From Cacajao melanocephalus (taxonomy: Eukaryota; Chordata; Mammalia; Primates; Pitheciidae): 64,000 nucleotides of DNA. A model generated the notes under the pieces. The model saw nothing but the letters and a program-made list of their open reading frames with translations. It was not told the DNA's origin and ran no database searches. This document shows, piece after piece, positions 1-19,170 of this stretch. The stretch lies in contig CAUYLG010065568.1 in NCBI GenBank assembly GCA_963573385.1, forward strand, positions 17,049 to 81,048. The letters run 5' to 3'. Every line of letters begins with the position of its first letter. Position 1 is the stretch's first letter. Both the position numbers and the translations under genes were made by a program.

Positions 1-89
1 AAATAAATAAGTAAAAGACTGTTTTAGAAACATCTATAGGGCAATCAGAGATCAGTAATTTATATTGCTTTCATAGTACAATGGTTAAA

Positions 90-265
90 AGTACTAGCTT
101 TGCACGGCCGCACTTGGGTTCAAATCCTTGCTGGGGGTCTCTGGGCTGGTCATTTAATCCTCCAGAGCTTGGACTTCCTCAGCTGTAAAACAGGAGTCCT
201 CAGGATCAATGAGAAGCTTCCAGCACAGAGCCCACACGCTGTAAATGCTCAATAAATAACTAACA
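90..265. repeat. MIR SINE
   Basis: Shows the MIR-type order: a tRNA-like core with TTGGGTTCAAATCC, a motif resembling CTCAGCTGTAAAA, and a tail AGCCCACACGCTGTAAATGCTCAATAAAT. Strongly diverged. Confidence 0.7.
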
Positions 266-344
266 GCATTAACCCAGGAAAACGAAAATGTCAAGCCCAG
301 GACTTTAGTGATTTCTGATGCAACCATTGAACACCTCCTGCCTT

Positions 345-477
345 GGCCAGGCATAGTGGCTCACACCTGTAATCCCAGCAATTTGAGAGGCTTAGGTGGG
401 AAGATCGCTTGAGCCCAGGAGTTCAAGACAGCCTGGGCAACATAGCAAGGCCCCATCTCAAAAAAAAAAAAAAAAAA
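345..477 (+). repeat. Alu free left monomer (FLAM type)
   Basis: Begins GGCCAGGCATAGTGGCTCAC and goes straight from the left-monomer end to a 17-base A tail with no right monomer. Confidence 0.85.
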
Positions 478-975
478 TACACCTACTGCTCAGGATGTCT
501 GCCCACCGCTCAACACCATGTCTCCGATGGACATACCCATAACATCCCCATCCCTCACTCTGATTCTTCTTCATCTCTATTCCCTTGTCCTGTTTGTTCT
601 GCAGGTTAAGTATCACCATTTCACATCCCTATACGGACCTGTTTATTTGTTTATGGTCTATCTTTCTCCCTCTCCTAAGAAGTAAGCACCAATGAAGGCT
701 GTAAGTTACTACTTACAGGTTACCTGTGCCACTTTTATTTTCATACTGTCTGTAGATGTGAGAAGCGTTTTGAAGAAAGAATCATTAGGACTTGATGAGT
801 GAAAGAGTTTTGAGTCTGGGTGACTGGTAGAGAATGATGTGGCCCTTAAGAAGCTATGGCAGAAATTGGGAGAGGAATTTTGGAGGGGAGGACAAAGAGC
901 TCACTTTTCAACTCATGGAGCTCTGGCTGCCATATTGCAGAGGACAATCGTGTCTTGGCCTTCCCATGATCCATT
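478..975. repeat. Anonymous DNA with a probable L2 3' fragment at about 530-745
   Basis: The phrase GTTTATTTGTTTATGGTCTATC followed by AGTAAGCACCAATGAAGGCTG resembles the conserved 3' end of LINE-2. The rest is unrecognised and holds no coding signal. Confidence 0.45.
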
Positions 976-979
976 TCCT

Positions 980-1188
980 CTTTTTTATTTTTGACCCAGA
1001 GCCTCACTCTGTCTCCCAGGCTGGAGTGCAGTGGCATGATTGTGGCTCACTGCAGTCTCAACTTCTTGGGCTCAAGTAGTCCTCCTACCTCATGCTCCTG
1101 AGTAGCTGGGACTACAGGCACGTGCCACCAAGCTCAGCTAATTATTTTATTTTTATTTTTGTAGACTATTGCTATGTTGCCCAGGAGA
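980..1188 (-). repeat. Alu, old, truncated
   Basis: Antisense Alu (AGCCTCACTCTGTCTCCCAGGC) with AluJ-like divergence. It breaks off at TTGCCCAGG and lacks the 5' part of the element. Confidence 0.85.
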
Positions 1189-1366
1189 AGGAAGTGATAT
1201 TTGAAGCTATAGAAGATGTCTTCAACTGACCAGACCAAAGAGCAAACCAAGAGAATGGCAGGGAATCAAAGCAGCACCTAGAGTGGTAAGAACGAAGAGG
1301 AAAGGCAGGCCAGATCAGATGCTAAGGGCGTTTAGTTCCTTGGCAAGCAAAATGTATTCAAAATCA

Positions 1367-1543
<177 letters not shown>

Positions 1544-1582
1544 CAGAAGCTTCTTTGGGAGCAGAGGACAGAATTATCTTCA

Positions 1583-3130
<1,548 letters not shown>

Positions 3131-3134
3131 CTAT

Positions 3135-3290
3135 TTTTAATTTACTTTGATTTAGGTTCAGGGGTACACGTGCAGGTTTGTTATGTAGGTAAATTGCATG
3201 TCACGGGGGCTTGGTATACAGATTATTTCATCACCCAGGTAAAAAGCATAGTATCTGATAGGTAGTTTTTCCATCCTCATCCGGGTCTCA
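3135..3290 (-). repeat. L1 3' UTR fragment, antisense
   Basis: Contains GTTCAGGGGTACACGTGCAGG and TTGTTATGTAGGTAAATTGC, the typical antisense 3' UTR of older primate and mammalian L1. Confidence 0.8.
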
Positions 3291-3309
3291 TTTGAAGGAA
3301 TACCATTTT

Positions 3310-3520
3310 AACGTTAGCTAAGTTCTTGAGAACTTACTGTGTAGCAGACACCGTGCTGAATGCTACCTATAAATTAATTCTTATAGTCCTTGCAGCAACC
3401 CTATGAGGTAGGTGTTATTATTACCTCCATTTCGCAGATGAAGAAAGGGAGACAGAGAGAGAGGTTAGATGATTCTAGTTAGTTTACAGCTAGGCCTGTG
3501 CCCCATCAGCACTATTCTGT
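3310..3520. repeat. MIR SINE
   Basis: Contains CCCTATGAGGTAGGTGTTATTATTACC and the following CAGATGAAGAAA core typical of antisense MIR. Confidence 0.75.
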
Positions 3521-3549
3521 CCAGTCTCTTGATTTTCAGATTGACTTCT

Positions 3550-3853
3550 GGCTGGGCTCAGTGGCTTCTACCTGTAACGCCAGCACTTTAGGAGGCTGAG
3601 GTGGGTGGGTCACTTGAGGTCAGGGGTTTGAGACCAGCCTAGCCAACATGGTAAAACCCTGTCCCTACTAAACATACAAAAATTAGCCAGGCGTGGTGGT
3701 GGGCACCTGTGATCCCAACTACTGGGAAGGCTGATGCAGGAGATTGCTTGAACCTGGGAGGTGGAGGCTGCAGTGAGCTCAGATCGCACCAGTGCACTCT
3801 AGCCTGGGTGACAGTGGGTGACTTCATATCCAAAAAAAAAAAAAAAAAAAAAG
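3550..3853 (+). repeat. Alu, full length
   Basis: Two monomers and a pure A tail; flanking near-identical duplications ATTGACTTCT (3,540-3,549) and ACTGACTTCT (3,854-3,863). Confidence 0.9.
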
Positions 3854-3952
3854 ACTGACTTCTATGGTAAACATATTAGAATGAGTCTTTGCTGGTCTGG
3901 TTTCATGAACCCTATCCAACAGAGTCTAGAGAACAGATGTGTTTAAGATTCA

Positions 3953-4584
<632 letters not shown>

Positions 4585-4961
4585 AACAAGAAGGCCTTTA
4601 AAAATAATACTGAGAGACCATAAAACTCTTAGAAGAAAACACAGGGGTAACACTGCATGTGTAAATCTTCATGACCTTGGATTTGGCAATAGATTCTTAG
4701 ATGTGAAACCAAAAGGATGAGCAATAAAAGAAAAAAGTAGATAAACTCAACTTTAAAAGGGAAAACTTATTAAAGGATGTTATCAAGAAAGCTAAAAGAC
4801 AACCCATGGAATAGCAGAAAATACTTGCAAATCACATATCTGATAAGGTTTTGATATCTAGAATATGAAAAAAAACAAAACAAAACAACCCACAAAACTC
4901 CTAAACCTTAACAAGGAAGGCAAGCAACCCAATTAAAAAGCGGATAAAGAACTTGAATAGA

Positions 4962-5260
4962 GGGCTGGGTGCAGTGGCTCAGGCCTGTAATCCTAGCACT
5001 TTGGGAGGCTGAGGTGGGAGGATTGCTTGAACCAGGAGTTCAAGACCAGTCTGGGCAACATAGAAAGACCCCATCTCTAAAGAAACAAAATAATTTAGCC
5101 AGGAAAGGTGGCACACACCTGTAGTCCCAGCTTCTTGGGAGGCTAAGGCAGGAGAATCACTTGAGCTCAGAAGTTCAAGGTTATAGTGAACTATGATTGC
5201 TCCACTGCACTCTAGCCTGGGTGACAGAGTGAAACCCTGCTAAAAATAAAATTAAAAAAA
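4962..5260 (+). repeat. Alu inside L1M
   Basis: Flanked by 12-base duplications AACTTGAATAGA at 4,950-4,961 and 5,261-5,272, within the older L1. Confidence 0.92.
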
Positions 5261-5833
5261 AACTTGAATAGACATTTCTCCAATATACAAATGGCCAGTT
5301 AACACAGGAAAAGATGCTCATCTCCATTAGTCACTAGAGAAATGCAAATTAAAACCACAGTGAGAGCACACTCCATACCTAATAGATAACTGTAATTTTT
5401 TAAAAGGTGAAAATAACCAGTGTTGATAAGAACGTGTTTAAATTGGAACCTTCATATATACATAGGGTAGACATGTAAAATGGTGCAGCTGCTGTAGAAA
5501 AGAGTTTTGTGGTTCCTCAAAAAGTTAACACGGGTATATACTCCAAAGAATTGAAAACAGGGACTCAAACAGATACTTGGAGGCCAGCAGTCACTGCAGC
5601 ACTATTCACAAAAGCCAAAAGGAGGAAAATAAAGTGTCCATCACAGAGGAATGGATGAACAAAATGTTGTATATTCATAAAATGAAATATTATTCAGCCA
5701 TAAAAAAGAATGAAGGAGTGATATATGCCACAACATGGACGAACCTTGGAAACATCATTCTCAGAGAAAACAAGTGAGCCCCAAAAGGACAAATCATAAG
5801 TGTGATTCCGCTTATATAAAACAGGCAAAATTC

Positions 5834-6023
5834 AGTGCCATGAGACAGGGCAAGAAACAAAAAACACCAGCCAAATTAGGCCAGGTGTGGTAACTCACAC
5901 CTGTAACCCTAGCAATTCGGGAGACCCCGGCTGGAGGATTGCATGAGGCCAGGAGTCTGAGACCAGCTGGGCAGCAGAGCAAGACCTTATCTCTACAATC
6001 AATCAATCAATCAATCAATCATT
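5834..6023 (+). repeat. Composite insertion: about 46 extra bases plus Alu monomer plus (AATC)n tail
   Basis: Near-identical duplications AAAACAGGCAAAATTC (5,818-5,833) and AAAACAGGCAAATTC (6,024-6,038) enclose an Alu-like monomer from 5,879, an AATC repeat tail, and an unexplained 5' segment 5,834-5,878. Confidence 0.75.
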
Positions 6024-6222
6024 AAAACAGGCAAATTCATAGACATAGTAAGTAGATTGGAGGTTGCCAGGGGATTGGGGATGGGTGATGGAATTATTGT
6101 TTAATGAGTACAGAGTTTCTGTTTGGAGTGATAAGAAAGTTTAGAAAATAGTCATCATGGTTGCACAACACTACATGGAATTAATGCCACTGAATTACAC
6201 ACTAAAAATGATTGAAATGGCA

Positions 6223-7019
<797 letters not shown>

Positions 7020-7310
7020 CAATAAAAAAAAATTTTAATCACAAAAAATACTATAAGAAATGATACGCCCCCACCCCTATTTGAAATAAATCATTCTAAT
7101 TTGAAAGCAACAGAAAACAAATAATGTTGAGGGGCCTTTCTGGCTGTGGTATCTTCCATATATTATTTTGTTTCTCTTTGTTACTCAAATTTTAGCCTTT
7201 GTGCTGCTAGAGGGAGTATAGTTATCCATTTTAATACTAAAAACACCCTATGGGGTGGGTATTATTCATCCCAATTTTACAGGTAAGGAAACTGAATTTC
7301 TTAAAGGTGA

Positions 7311-7612
7311 TTTTTTTTTTTAATTTTGAGACAGGGTCTCGCTCTGTTGCCCAGGCTAGAGTGCAGTAGGGTGATCAGGGCTCACTGTATTCTTAACCTC
7401 CTGAGCTCAAGTGATCCTTTCACCTCAGCCTCTCGAGTAGTTGGGACTACAGGCACACACCATCATATCCAACTAATTAAAAACAATAATTTGTAGAGAT
7501 AGGGGTCTCACGATGTTGCCCAGGCTGCTCTTGAACTCCTGGGCCCACTCAATCATCCTGCCTCAGCCCCGCAATGTTCTAGGATTGCAGGCGTAAGCCA
7601 CCATGCCCAGCC
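7311..7612 (-). repeat. Alu, AluJ-like
   Basis: Antisense, full length, with many old-subfamily differences (GGTGATCAGGGCTCACTGTATTC). Confidence 0.88.
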
Positions 7613-7619
7613 TGAAATC

Positions 7620-8205
7620 TCTATGGGAGAGTGATTTCTGAAGGTGGTTATAACAATATTGTCTGTGACATATATTCTTTGGCAATATGACTTTGCCACT
7701 CCTCCAATAAGAAGTGGGCTATATTCCCTTCCCCTTGGACCTCAAATGGCCCCACAACCTGGTTGACATGCAGAATGCAGCAAAAGTAATGCTGTGAAAT
7801 TTTAGGGCTGGTCCTGAAGACCTCTGCAGCTTCCTTCTCTCTTTACTGCTTAGAATGCTCCCTCTGGAAAGCCAGACACCACATAAGAAGTCCAACTGCC
7901 TTGAAACCACCATGCAGTGAGGAATCCCCAAACAGCCATGTAGAGAGGAAAAGGCCAAGTGGAAGAGGACTGAGGCATCAGATGTGTGAGTAAAGCCTTC
8001 TTGGACCTTCCATGCCAGCCCAGTTGCCAGATGAATGCAGCTGAGTGAGTGACTTCAGCTGACACCACAGGAGCAGAAGAACCGCCTGGCCAAGCCCTGC
8101 CCAAATTCCTTCTAGAACCCTAAGCAAATAAAATGGTTACTATATTAAACTGCTGCATTTTAGAGTTGCTTGTTATGTAGCAGTAGATACTTAAACCATA
8201 TACCT
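7620..8205 (+). repeat. MLT1-type (ERVL-MaLR) LTR
   Basis: Ends with the LTR signature AAATAAAATGGTTACTATATTAAACTGCTGCATTTT followed by GTTGCTTGTTATGTAGCAGTAGATA. Similar to MLT1 consensus by memory; subfamily not assigned. No viral coding sequence. Confidence 0.7.
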
Positions 8206-8420
8206 ATAGAGTAACAGGGGCCAGAAGTAAGCCAGATCTCCCTGAGTGCAAGGCTAGGGCTCTTTCTACCTCTCTAGAGTTGGTCTACCTTTCTTTCTAC
8301 TGCCACACAGTGATCATACTGGTGTCATGCTCCCTGGGGCACACCCAGGACACCCAGGACAAGACACCGTTTGTAACAGTATCATCCCATTCTTTCCTCC
8401 TTCCTTAAGAAAGCTTATCT

Positions 8421-9108
<688 letters not shown>

Positions 9109-9312
9109 TTTTTTTTAGACAGGATCTCACTCTGTCACCCAGGCTGGAGTGCAGTGGTGCAATCATGGCTCATTGGAGCCTTGACCCCGTGGCTACAAAT
9201 GATCCTCCCACCTCAGCCTTCTGAGTGGCTGGGACCACACACATGCACCACCATACCCAGGTAATTTTTAAAATTTTTCATAGAGATAGCATCTCGTTAT
9301 GTTGCCCAGGCA
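9109..9312 (-). repeat. Alu, truncated, old
   Basis: Antisense Alu stopping at TTGCCCAGGC. Confidence 0.85.
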
Positions 9313-9529
9313 AGGAAATTTTATATCTGCACTGTAATTGAAAAATCTGTATCACTTTCCTTATATAGAAGGTAACAATGTTGACATCCTGACATTATTT
9401 CCTTTTAGCTAGATATGATTACTTAGGAAACCAGAGTCGGAGACCAGAATTTCTGTTGTTAAAAATCAAGATTATCCCAAAACTCAGATAGTGGGGGGAA
9501 AAAAAGCAAGATTAGGAAATGGTAGGAAG

Positions 9530-10960
<1,431 letters not shown>

Positions 10961-11304
10961 TTACTGCAGGACTCAGTGTTATTTAGTGTATGTACATGTC
11001 TTCCTAAACCATGTATCATTGAACCAATAAAACCAACTAAACAAATTCTCCTTTAGTACCATCTGCCATTAAAAATTCATAGCCCATATATTCCTAGACA
11101 ATTTAAATATTTCTTCACTGATTTTTAACGGTAATTGAGAGTTTGTGCCTTCCTAGCTCCATTCTTTGTATTTCCCATAGATTGACAAAGATGACTGCTC
11201 TCAGTTTAGATGTGAGAGAGCCAAGAAAGAATGACTTAGGGTGGGATATGCGTGTATGACTGGGGGTAGAGTGGCAAAGATAAGCTTTCACATGAGATGG
11301 AGCA
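10961..11304. other. Anonymous AT-rich DNA
   Basis: No coding or repeat family recognised. Confidence 0.5.
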
Positions 11305-11408
11305 CATGGAGGTTGCAGTGAGCCAAGATTGCAACACTGCACTCCAGCCTGGGTGACAGCGTGAGACTCTGTCTCAAAAAAAAAAAAAAAAGAAAAGAAA
11401 ATTAAAGA
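11305..11408 (+). repeat. Alu 3' fragment
   Basis: Only the last part of the right monomer (GGAGGTTGCAGTGAGCC to CTCAAAA) and a poly-A tail; 5'-truncated. Confidence 0.88.
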
Positions 11409-11570
11409 AATCACTGTTGAATAAATGAGATAGCAAACCCAGATTTACCAATAGGGCTGTCTCCTCACCGGGAGATGCTGGCATAATAGATAATGTTGTT
11501 TTACAAAATATATATGTCCTGAATTGGAACCAGAAAAGAGTGTCATATTTTAATGATAAAACTGTAGGCT

Positions 11571-12384
<814 letters not shown>

Positions 12385-12530
12385 ATTTGGAATGCAATTC
12401 CAGTGTCTCACCACTTCCTGGCTGTGTGGCTTTGGGTAAGTCGATTAACCTCTCTAAGCTTTGGTGTTCTACCTATAAAATGGGGACATGGCACTGTTGT
12501 GGGAATGAAATGAAATCCTGGCTCAAAAGT
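12385..12530. repeat. MIR SINE
   Basis: CTGGCTGTGTGGCTTTGGGTAAGTC and the following TTAACCTCTCTAAGC are the MIR core. Confidence 0.8.
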
Positions 12531-12955
12531 CTTAAGCTTTGATGACTTTTAGTACTACTTCAAAAATGATATGTTAATATCAACACTTCAATATTTCTTA
12601 AAACAGATGTACTTTTCCACAAAATAATATGGCATGTATTTTTGTGTCAAAGGCTTTATAAAGAACCAAAACAGAAGCAGCTTTTCCTCCTTTTTACTAT
12701 TTCTGTTTTTAATTTTGCTGGTTTCTACATTATTCATGTTCTTCTGTTAGTGACTGAAGAAGACTGACTTCCCTTAGATCACTCACTATTGTCCAGTCTC
12801 CCCTCCTTACCAATCAGTTCATCAGGAATTTTAACTCCTCTTTTAGTTACAGTGTTGCTTTAGAAATGTTTATTTCTGGTTATATCCAACTGTAGACAAT
12901 ATCACTTTGGCAGTTTCAGACAGAAGGGAGAATTTCCTAGTAGTGAATTTAAGAT
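12531..12955. other. Anonymous AT-rich DNA
   Basis: No feature recognised. Confidence 0.5.
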
Positions 12956-13872
12956 TATTCCACAATCAACTTCTCCAACTTGAAAAAAATATTCAACTAC
13001 TACACACCCATTAGAATAGCCAAAACCTAGAACGCTGAGATGCTGTTGAGAATGTGAAGCAGAAACTCTGTCACTGCAGGTGGGAATGCAACATGGTGCA
13101 GCCACTTTGGAAGTTGGTTGGTTTCTTACCAAATTAAACCTACTCTTAGGATTACCATACGATCCAGTCATCACACTCCTTGGTATTTACCCAGAGTTGA
13201 AAACTCATATTCACACAAAAACCTGCACATGGATATTTATAGCAGCTTCATTCAGAACTGCCAAAATTTGGAAGCAACCAAGATGTCCTTCAGGAACTGA
13301 AGAGATAAATAAACAGCGGTGCATCCAGACAATGGAATACAGGATTATTCAGCGTTAAAAAGAAATGAGCTGTCAAGCCATGAAAAGACGTGGAAGAAAC
13401 TTAAATGCATATCACTAAGTGAAAGAAGCCAATCTGAAGAGGCTACATATGGTATCATTCCAACTATATGACATTCTGCAAAAGGAAAAAATATAGAGAT
13501 ATTAAAAAGATCAGTGTTGTCTATGGGTGGGGGGAAGGGAGGGATGAATCAGTGCAACAGGGAGGATTTTTAGGGCAGTGAAAATATTATGTACCTTACT
13601 ACAATGATGGATACCATCATTATACATTTGTCCAAATCCACAGAATGTACAACACCAAGCATGAACCCTTATCCCTGATGTAAACTATGGAATCTGATTT
13701 GCTGCTGCTGATGTGTCAATGTAGGTTCATCAACTGTAACAAATGCACCACCCTGTTGGGGAGGTTGATGGTGGGGGAGGCTGTGCATGTGGAAATAGGG
13801 GGTATATGGGAACTCTCTATACCTTTCTCTCAATTTTGCAGTGAATCTAAAACTGCTTAAAAAAATAAAATC
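12956..13872 (+). repeat. Old L1 (L1M), ORF2 end plus 3' UTR
   Basis: Contains the conserved LLGIYPE block (13,170-13,200), the IFIAASFRTAKIW block (13,228-13,275) and a long 3' UTR ending TGAATCTAAAACTGCTTAAAAAAATAAAAT. Confidence 0.88.
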
Positions 13873-13873
13873 T

Positions 13874-14171
13874 GGCCAGGTGCAGTGGCTCACGCCTGCA
13901 ATCCTAGCACTTTCGGCGGCCAAGGTGGGTGGATCACGAGGTCAGGAGATCGAGACCATCCTGGCCAACATGGTGAAACCCTGTCTCTACTAAAAATACA
14001 ACAAAAAATGAGCAGGGCGTGGGGGCATGTGCCTGTAATCCTAGCTACTCGGGAGGCTGAGGCACGAGAATTGCTTGAACCAGGGAGTCGGAGGTAGTGA
14101 GCTGAGATCACGCCACTGCACTCCAGCCTGGCGACAGAGTGAGACTCTGTCTCAAAAAAAAGAAAAAAAAT
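13874..14171 (+). repeat. Alu, AluY-like
   Basis: Has the AluY block GAGGTCAGGAGATCGAGACC followed by ATCCTGGCC; it sits at the 3' end of the L1. Confidence 0.85.
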
Positions 14172-14251
14172 CTTAGGGTTACAACCTTTTACTGGGCAGT
14201 GAAATCAACTTGCCAGTTGGGTCTAGCGTTAAAAATAAATGAAACAGGATT

Positions 14252-14547
14252 GGCTGTGGTGGCTCACTCCTGTAATCCCAGCACTTTGGGAGGCTGAGGT
14301 AGGGGGATCATCTGAGGTCAAGAGTTTGAGACCAACCCTGGCCAACATGGTGAAACCCGGTCTCTACTAAAAATACAAAAATTAGCAGTGCATGGTGGTG
14401 GGCACCTGTAATCCCAGTTACCTGGTAGGCTGAGGCAGGAGAATCGCTTGAACCCAAGAGGTGGAGGTTGCAGTGAGCCAGATCGTACCACTGCACTGCA
14501 ACCTTGGCAACAGAGCAAGATTCCATCTCAAAAACAAAACAAAACAC
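14252..14547 (+). repeat. Alu, full length
   Basis: Plus-strand with AAAACAAAACAAAAC tail. Confidence 0.88.
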
Positions 14548-14617
14548 AGCCTATCTCAAAGCCCTCCTGGTCTCAGGCACTAATGTATAACGTTCCTTTT
14601 GTCAGAAACCAACCCCT

Positions 14618-14651
14618 GATTAACAATTTCTCCCTAGATTAACAATTTCTC
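14618..14651. repeat. 15-base direct repeat
   Basis: GATTAACAATTTCTC occurs twice, 19 bases apart (14,618 and 14,637); a small local duplication in anonymous DNA. Confidence 0.7.
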
Positions 14652-14957
14652 ATTCTTTTGGTCTTAGCTCAATTCCTACCCCTCCTCACACTGGAACAAA
14701 TAGCCCTTTACATAACCTGTGGAAACTCTCACCTTTCCTGCATAGTACTAATCACACAGGTAATTTTTTTTTACAGCTCTATTGAGGTATAATTTACATG
14801 ACCAAAAAATTCACCCACTGTAAGTGTAAAAGTCAATGACTACTTTTGTAAATGTATCTAAAGTTGCCACAACACTACACTCCAGTTTTAGAACATTTCT
14901 ATCACTCCCCAAATTCCCATGAGCTAATCTGCAAACAATCTGTTTCCACTCACATTT

Positions 14958-15322
<365 letters not shown>

Positions 15323-15378
15323 TAGTTCACATAAATGGGATCATGCAGTATGTGATCAACAGCATCTAACTTTTTGCT

Positions 15379-15915
15379 TAGCACAGTGGTTTTTAACCTG
15401 GGACAACTTTGCCCTCCAGAAGACATTTGGCAATAATCAGGAAACGTACTTGCTTATTACAACTGAGAGAGGCTACTACTGGCATCTTGTGGGTAGAAGT
15501 TCATGTTATTGCTAAACGTCTTACAATTGGCAGGATAGTCCCCCACAACAAAGAATTATCTCACCCAAAATGTCAACAGAGCTGAGGTTGAAAAATCTTG
15601 ACTTTTTGGTTTTTTTTTAAAGATAGAGTCTTACTCTGTCACCCAGGCTGGAGTGCAGTGATGCAATCATGGCTCACTGCAGCCTCGACCTCCCTGGGCT
15701 CAGGTGATCCTCCCACCTCAGCCTCCTGAATAGTTGAGACTAGAGGCACATGCCACCACATCCAGCTAATATTTGTATTTTTTGTAAAGATGTGGTCTCA
15801 CTTTGTTGCCAGGCTGGTCTCAAACTCCTAGGCTCAAATGATCCTCCTGCCTTGGCCTCCCAAATTGTTGGGATTACAGGCATGAGCCACTGGGCCAAAA
15901 ACCCTTGACTTAACA
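15379..15915 (+). repeat. MER5A (hAT-Charlie MITE), split by an Alu
   Basis: Starts CAGTGGTTTTTAACCTGGGA and ends GAGGTTGAAAAATCTTGAC, with the internal phrase CCCCCACAACAAAGAATTATC of MER5A. The terminal inverted repeats and a CTTAGCA/CTTAACA target duplication are visible. The Alu is at 15,606-15,894. Confidence 0.85.
15606..15894 (-). repeat. Alu nested at the end of MER5A
   Basis: Antisense Alu flanked by short CTTGACTT duplications. Confidence 0.88.
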
Positions 15916-16147
15916 GGTTTTGAGTTTCATCCAGGTTACAGCAATAATTAGTATTTTGTTCCTGAATAGTATTTTATTGCTGAATAATATTCCATTCTAT
16001 GGAAATATCACGAGTTGTTTATCCATTCACCTGTTGATGACATTTGGTTTGTTTCCAGTTTGGGGCTACTAAGGGTGATGTTGCTAAGGACATTTATATT
16101 TAAGTCTTTCTGGGGACATATGTTTTCGCTTGGTGGGGGTACATTCC

Positions 16148-16655
16148 TACAGAGACCAGCTCGGCCATACAGGCCCCCACCCAGGCAGCGCTGAAGGCAT
16201 TAAGAAGCAGACACCCAGATAGAACAGCAAAGTGGGACTATCCTGGGACCAACAGCTTTCAGAGCTGAGAGCCTCAGGGACTGACAGCGTTCCCGGCTGA
16301 GGGCCTCAAGCAGATTCTGACTCACGTATTCTCTCTAAACAGGTGATTATTATTAACAAACAGGTGTTCTGTGTTTTCTCATAGAACAAAAATAAAGTAG
16401 GTAGGCAGCTGGTACCTGCTCACCACTGATCGCAGACAAACCAGAAAGCATTCTCCACGAGGGAGCCACAGGGACAGGGTCACATATCTCGCACTTAAAG
16501 ACTTAACTGATGTATGATATGCATATACTGTCTTGCTACTTTAGAATGCCCCAAGTAGTTTTCCACTTGGGCGGAGGGGCCACGGCTAGGTTTTCCTTGC
16601 CATCGTTCTTCTTAGCAAACAATATATTTTATCATACACTCGGCATTTCTCAACA
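16148..16655 (-). repeat. Solo LTR, ERVK class, MER9-like
   Basis: A 508-base block flanked by a 6-base target duplication CATTCC (16,142-16,147 and 16,656-16,661), the size typical of ERVK. Read on the minus strand it begins TG and ends TA (from CA). Sequence and length resemble MER9 (HERVK9/HML-3) from memory. It contains no viral gene. Confidence 0.7.
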
Positions 16656-16689
16656 CATTCCTAAGAGTGGAATTGCTAGGTTATATGTT

Positions 16690-16989
16690 AGTTTATTTAT
16701 TTTGAGACACGGTCTCACTCTGTCTTCCAGGCTGGAGTGTAGTGGTGTGATCTTGGCTCACCGCAACCTCCACCTCCCAAGTTCAAGCGATTCTCCTGCC
16801 TCAGCCCCCTAAGTATCTGGGATTATAGGGGCCCGCCAGCATGCCCAGCTAATTTTTGTACTTTTAGTAGAGGCAGGGTTTTGCTGTGTTGGCCAGGCTG
16901 GTCTCGAACTCCTGACCTCAGGTGATCGATCTACCTGCCTCTGCCTCCCACAGTGCTGGGATTACAGGTGTGAGCCATTGTGCCTGGCC
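16690..16989 (-). repeat. Alu in antisense L1M
   Basis: Antisense Alu beginning TTTATTTTGAGACACGG; flanks TATGTTAG/TATGTTTA. Confidence 0.88.
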
Positions 16990-17309
16990 TATGTTTAACT
17001 TTTTAAGAAACTGCCAAACTATATTTCAAATTGGTTGTACCGTACCTACCAGCAACATATGAAAGCTATAGTTTATTTATTTATCTACACGATGATACTT
17101 GGTACTGTCTTTTTTGATTTTTGAATGTCTACTCAACTCTTTTGCCATTAAAAAAATTGTCCTCTTATTGAGTTTTAAGAGTTATTTTTATATTCTATAT
17201 ACAAGTCTTTCATAAGATATATGATTTGCAAATATTTCCTCCATGTCTGTGTATGTGGCTTATCCTTTTTCTTGTGAAAATATCTTTTGAAGCTCAAAGT
17301 TTTTCTTTT

Positions 17310-17437
17310 TTTCTTTTTTATCTTTTGAGACAGGGCTTTCACTCTGTCGCCCAGGCTGGAGTGCAGTGGTATGATCACGGCTCACCACAGCCTCCACCTC
17401 TTGGGCTCCAGTGATTCTCCCACCTCAGCCTCATTTA
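17310..17437 (-). repeat. Partial Alu
   Basis: Antisense Alu half ending at CCTCAGCCTCATTTA, the sequence repeated at 17,850-17,863. Confidence 0.8.
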
Positions 17438-18226
<789 letters not shown>

Positions 18227-18300
18227 GAGATCACATCTTAAGGACCGGGATGGGGAGTTAAACTACAAAGTTAGGACAAAAGGCAAAAGTGGTGTAATAA

Positions 18301-19052
<752 letters not shown>

Positions 19053-19058
19053 ACTCAC

Positions 19059-19170
19059 CTACTCTGAAGGCGCCAGGTTTCCCTAGCCACAGTTAACCGC
19101 CGCGGTCCCTGCGTTGCTAGGTTACTTGCCAATCTCAGAAGGCGGGACTCGGCGTCTGACTGACCTTTCT
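19059..19170 (-). other. IQCD: IQCD exon 1 (5' UTR), approximate 5' end
   Basis: On the minus strand an exon end reading AGAGTAG is followed directly by GTGAGT, a near-perfect 5' splice donor; on the plus strand the donor occupies 19,053-19,058. It sits about 420 bases from the TPCN1 leader, inside the CpG-rich divergent promoter. That is where the first exon of the neighbouring minus-strand gene IQCD is expected. No ATG-initiated frame of note lies in it, so it is treated as untranslated. The transcription start is not visible and the right boundary is a guess. IQCD encodes an IQ-domain coiled-coil subunit of the nexin-dynein regulatory complex of motile cilia and sperm flagella (family knowledge). 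Confidence 0.55.

Larger units (their letters stand above)
4585..6222 (+). repeat. Old L1 (L1M type), ORF2 end and 3' UTR, interrupted
   Basis: Decayed sense ORF2 C-terminal coding sequence; around 5,660-5,730 the translated pattern matches the conserved L1 'YIHKMKYYSAIKKNE' block. 3' UTR-like sequence resumes at 6,039-6,222. It is broken by one Alu and one composite monomer insertion, and by frameshifts and stops. Confidence 0.85.

Noticed and set aside
90..265. tRNA-like sequence
   Set aside because: The tRNA-related core of a MIR SINE; box A/B and the cloverleaf are decayed, so not a tRNA gene.
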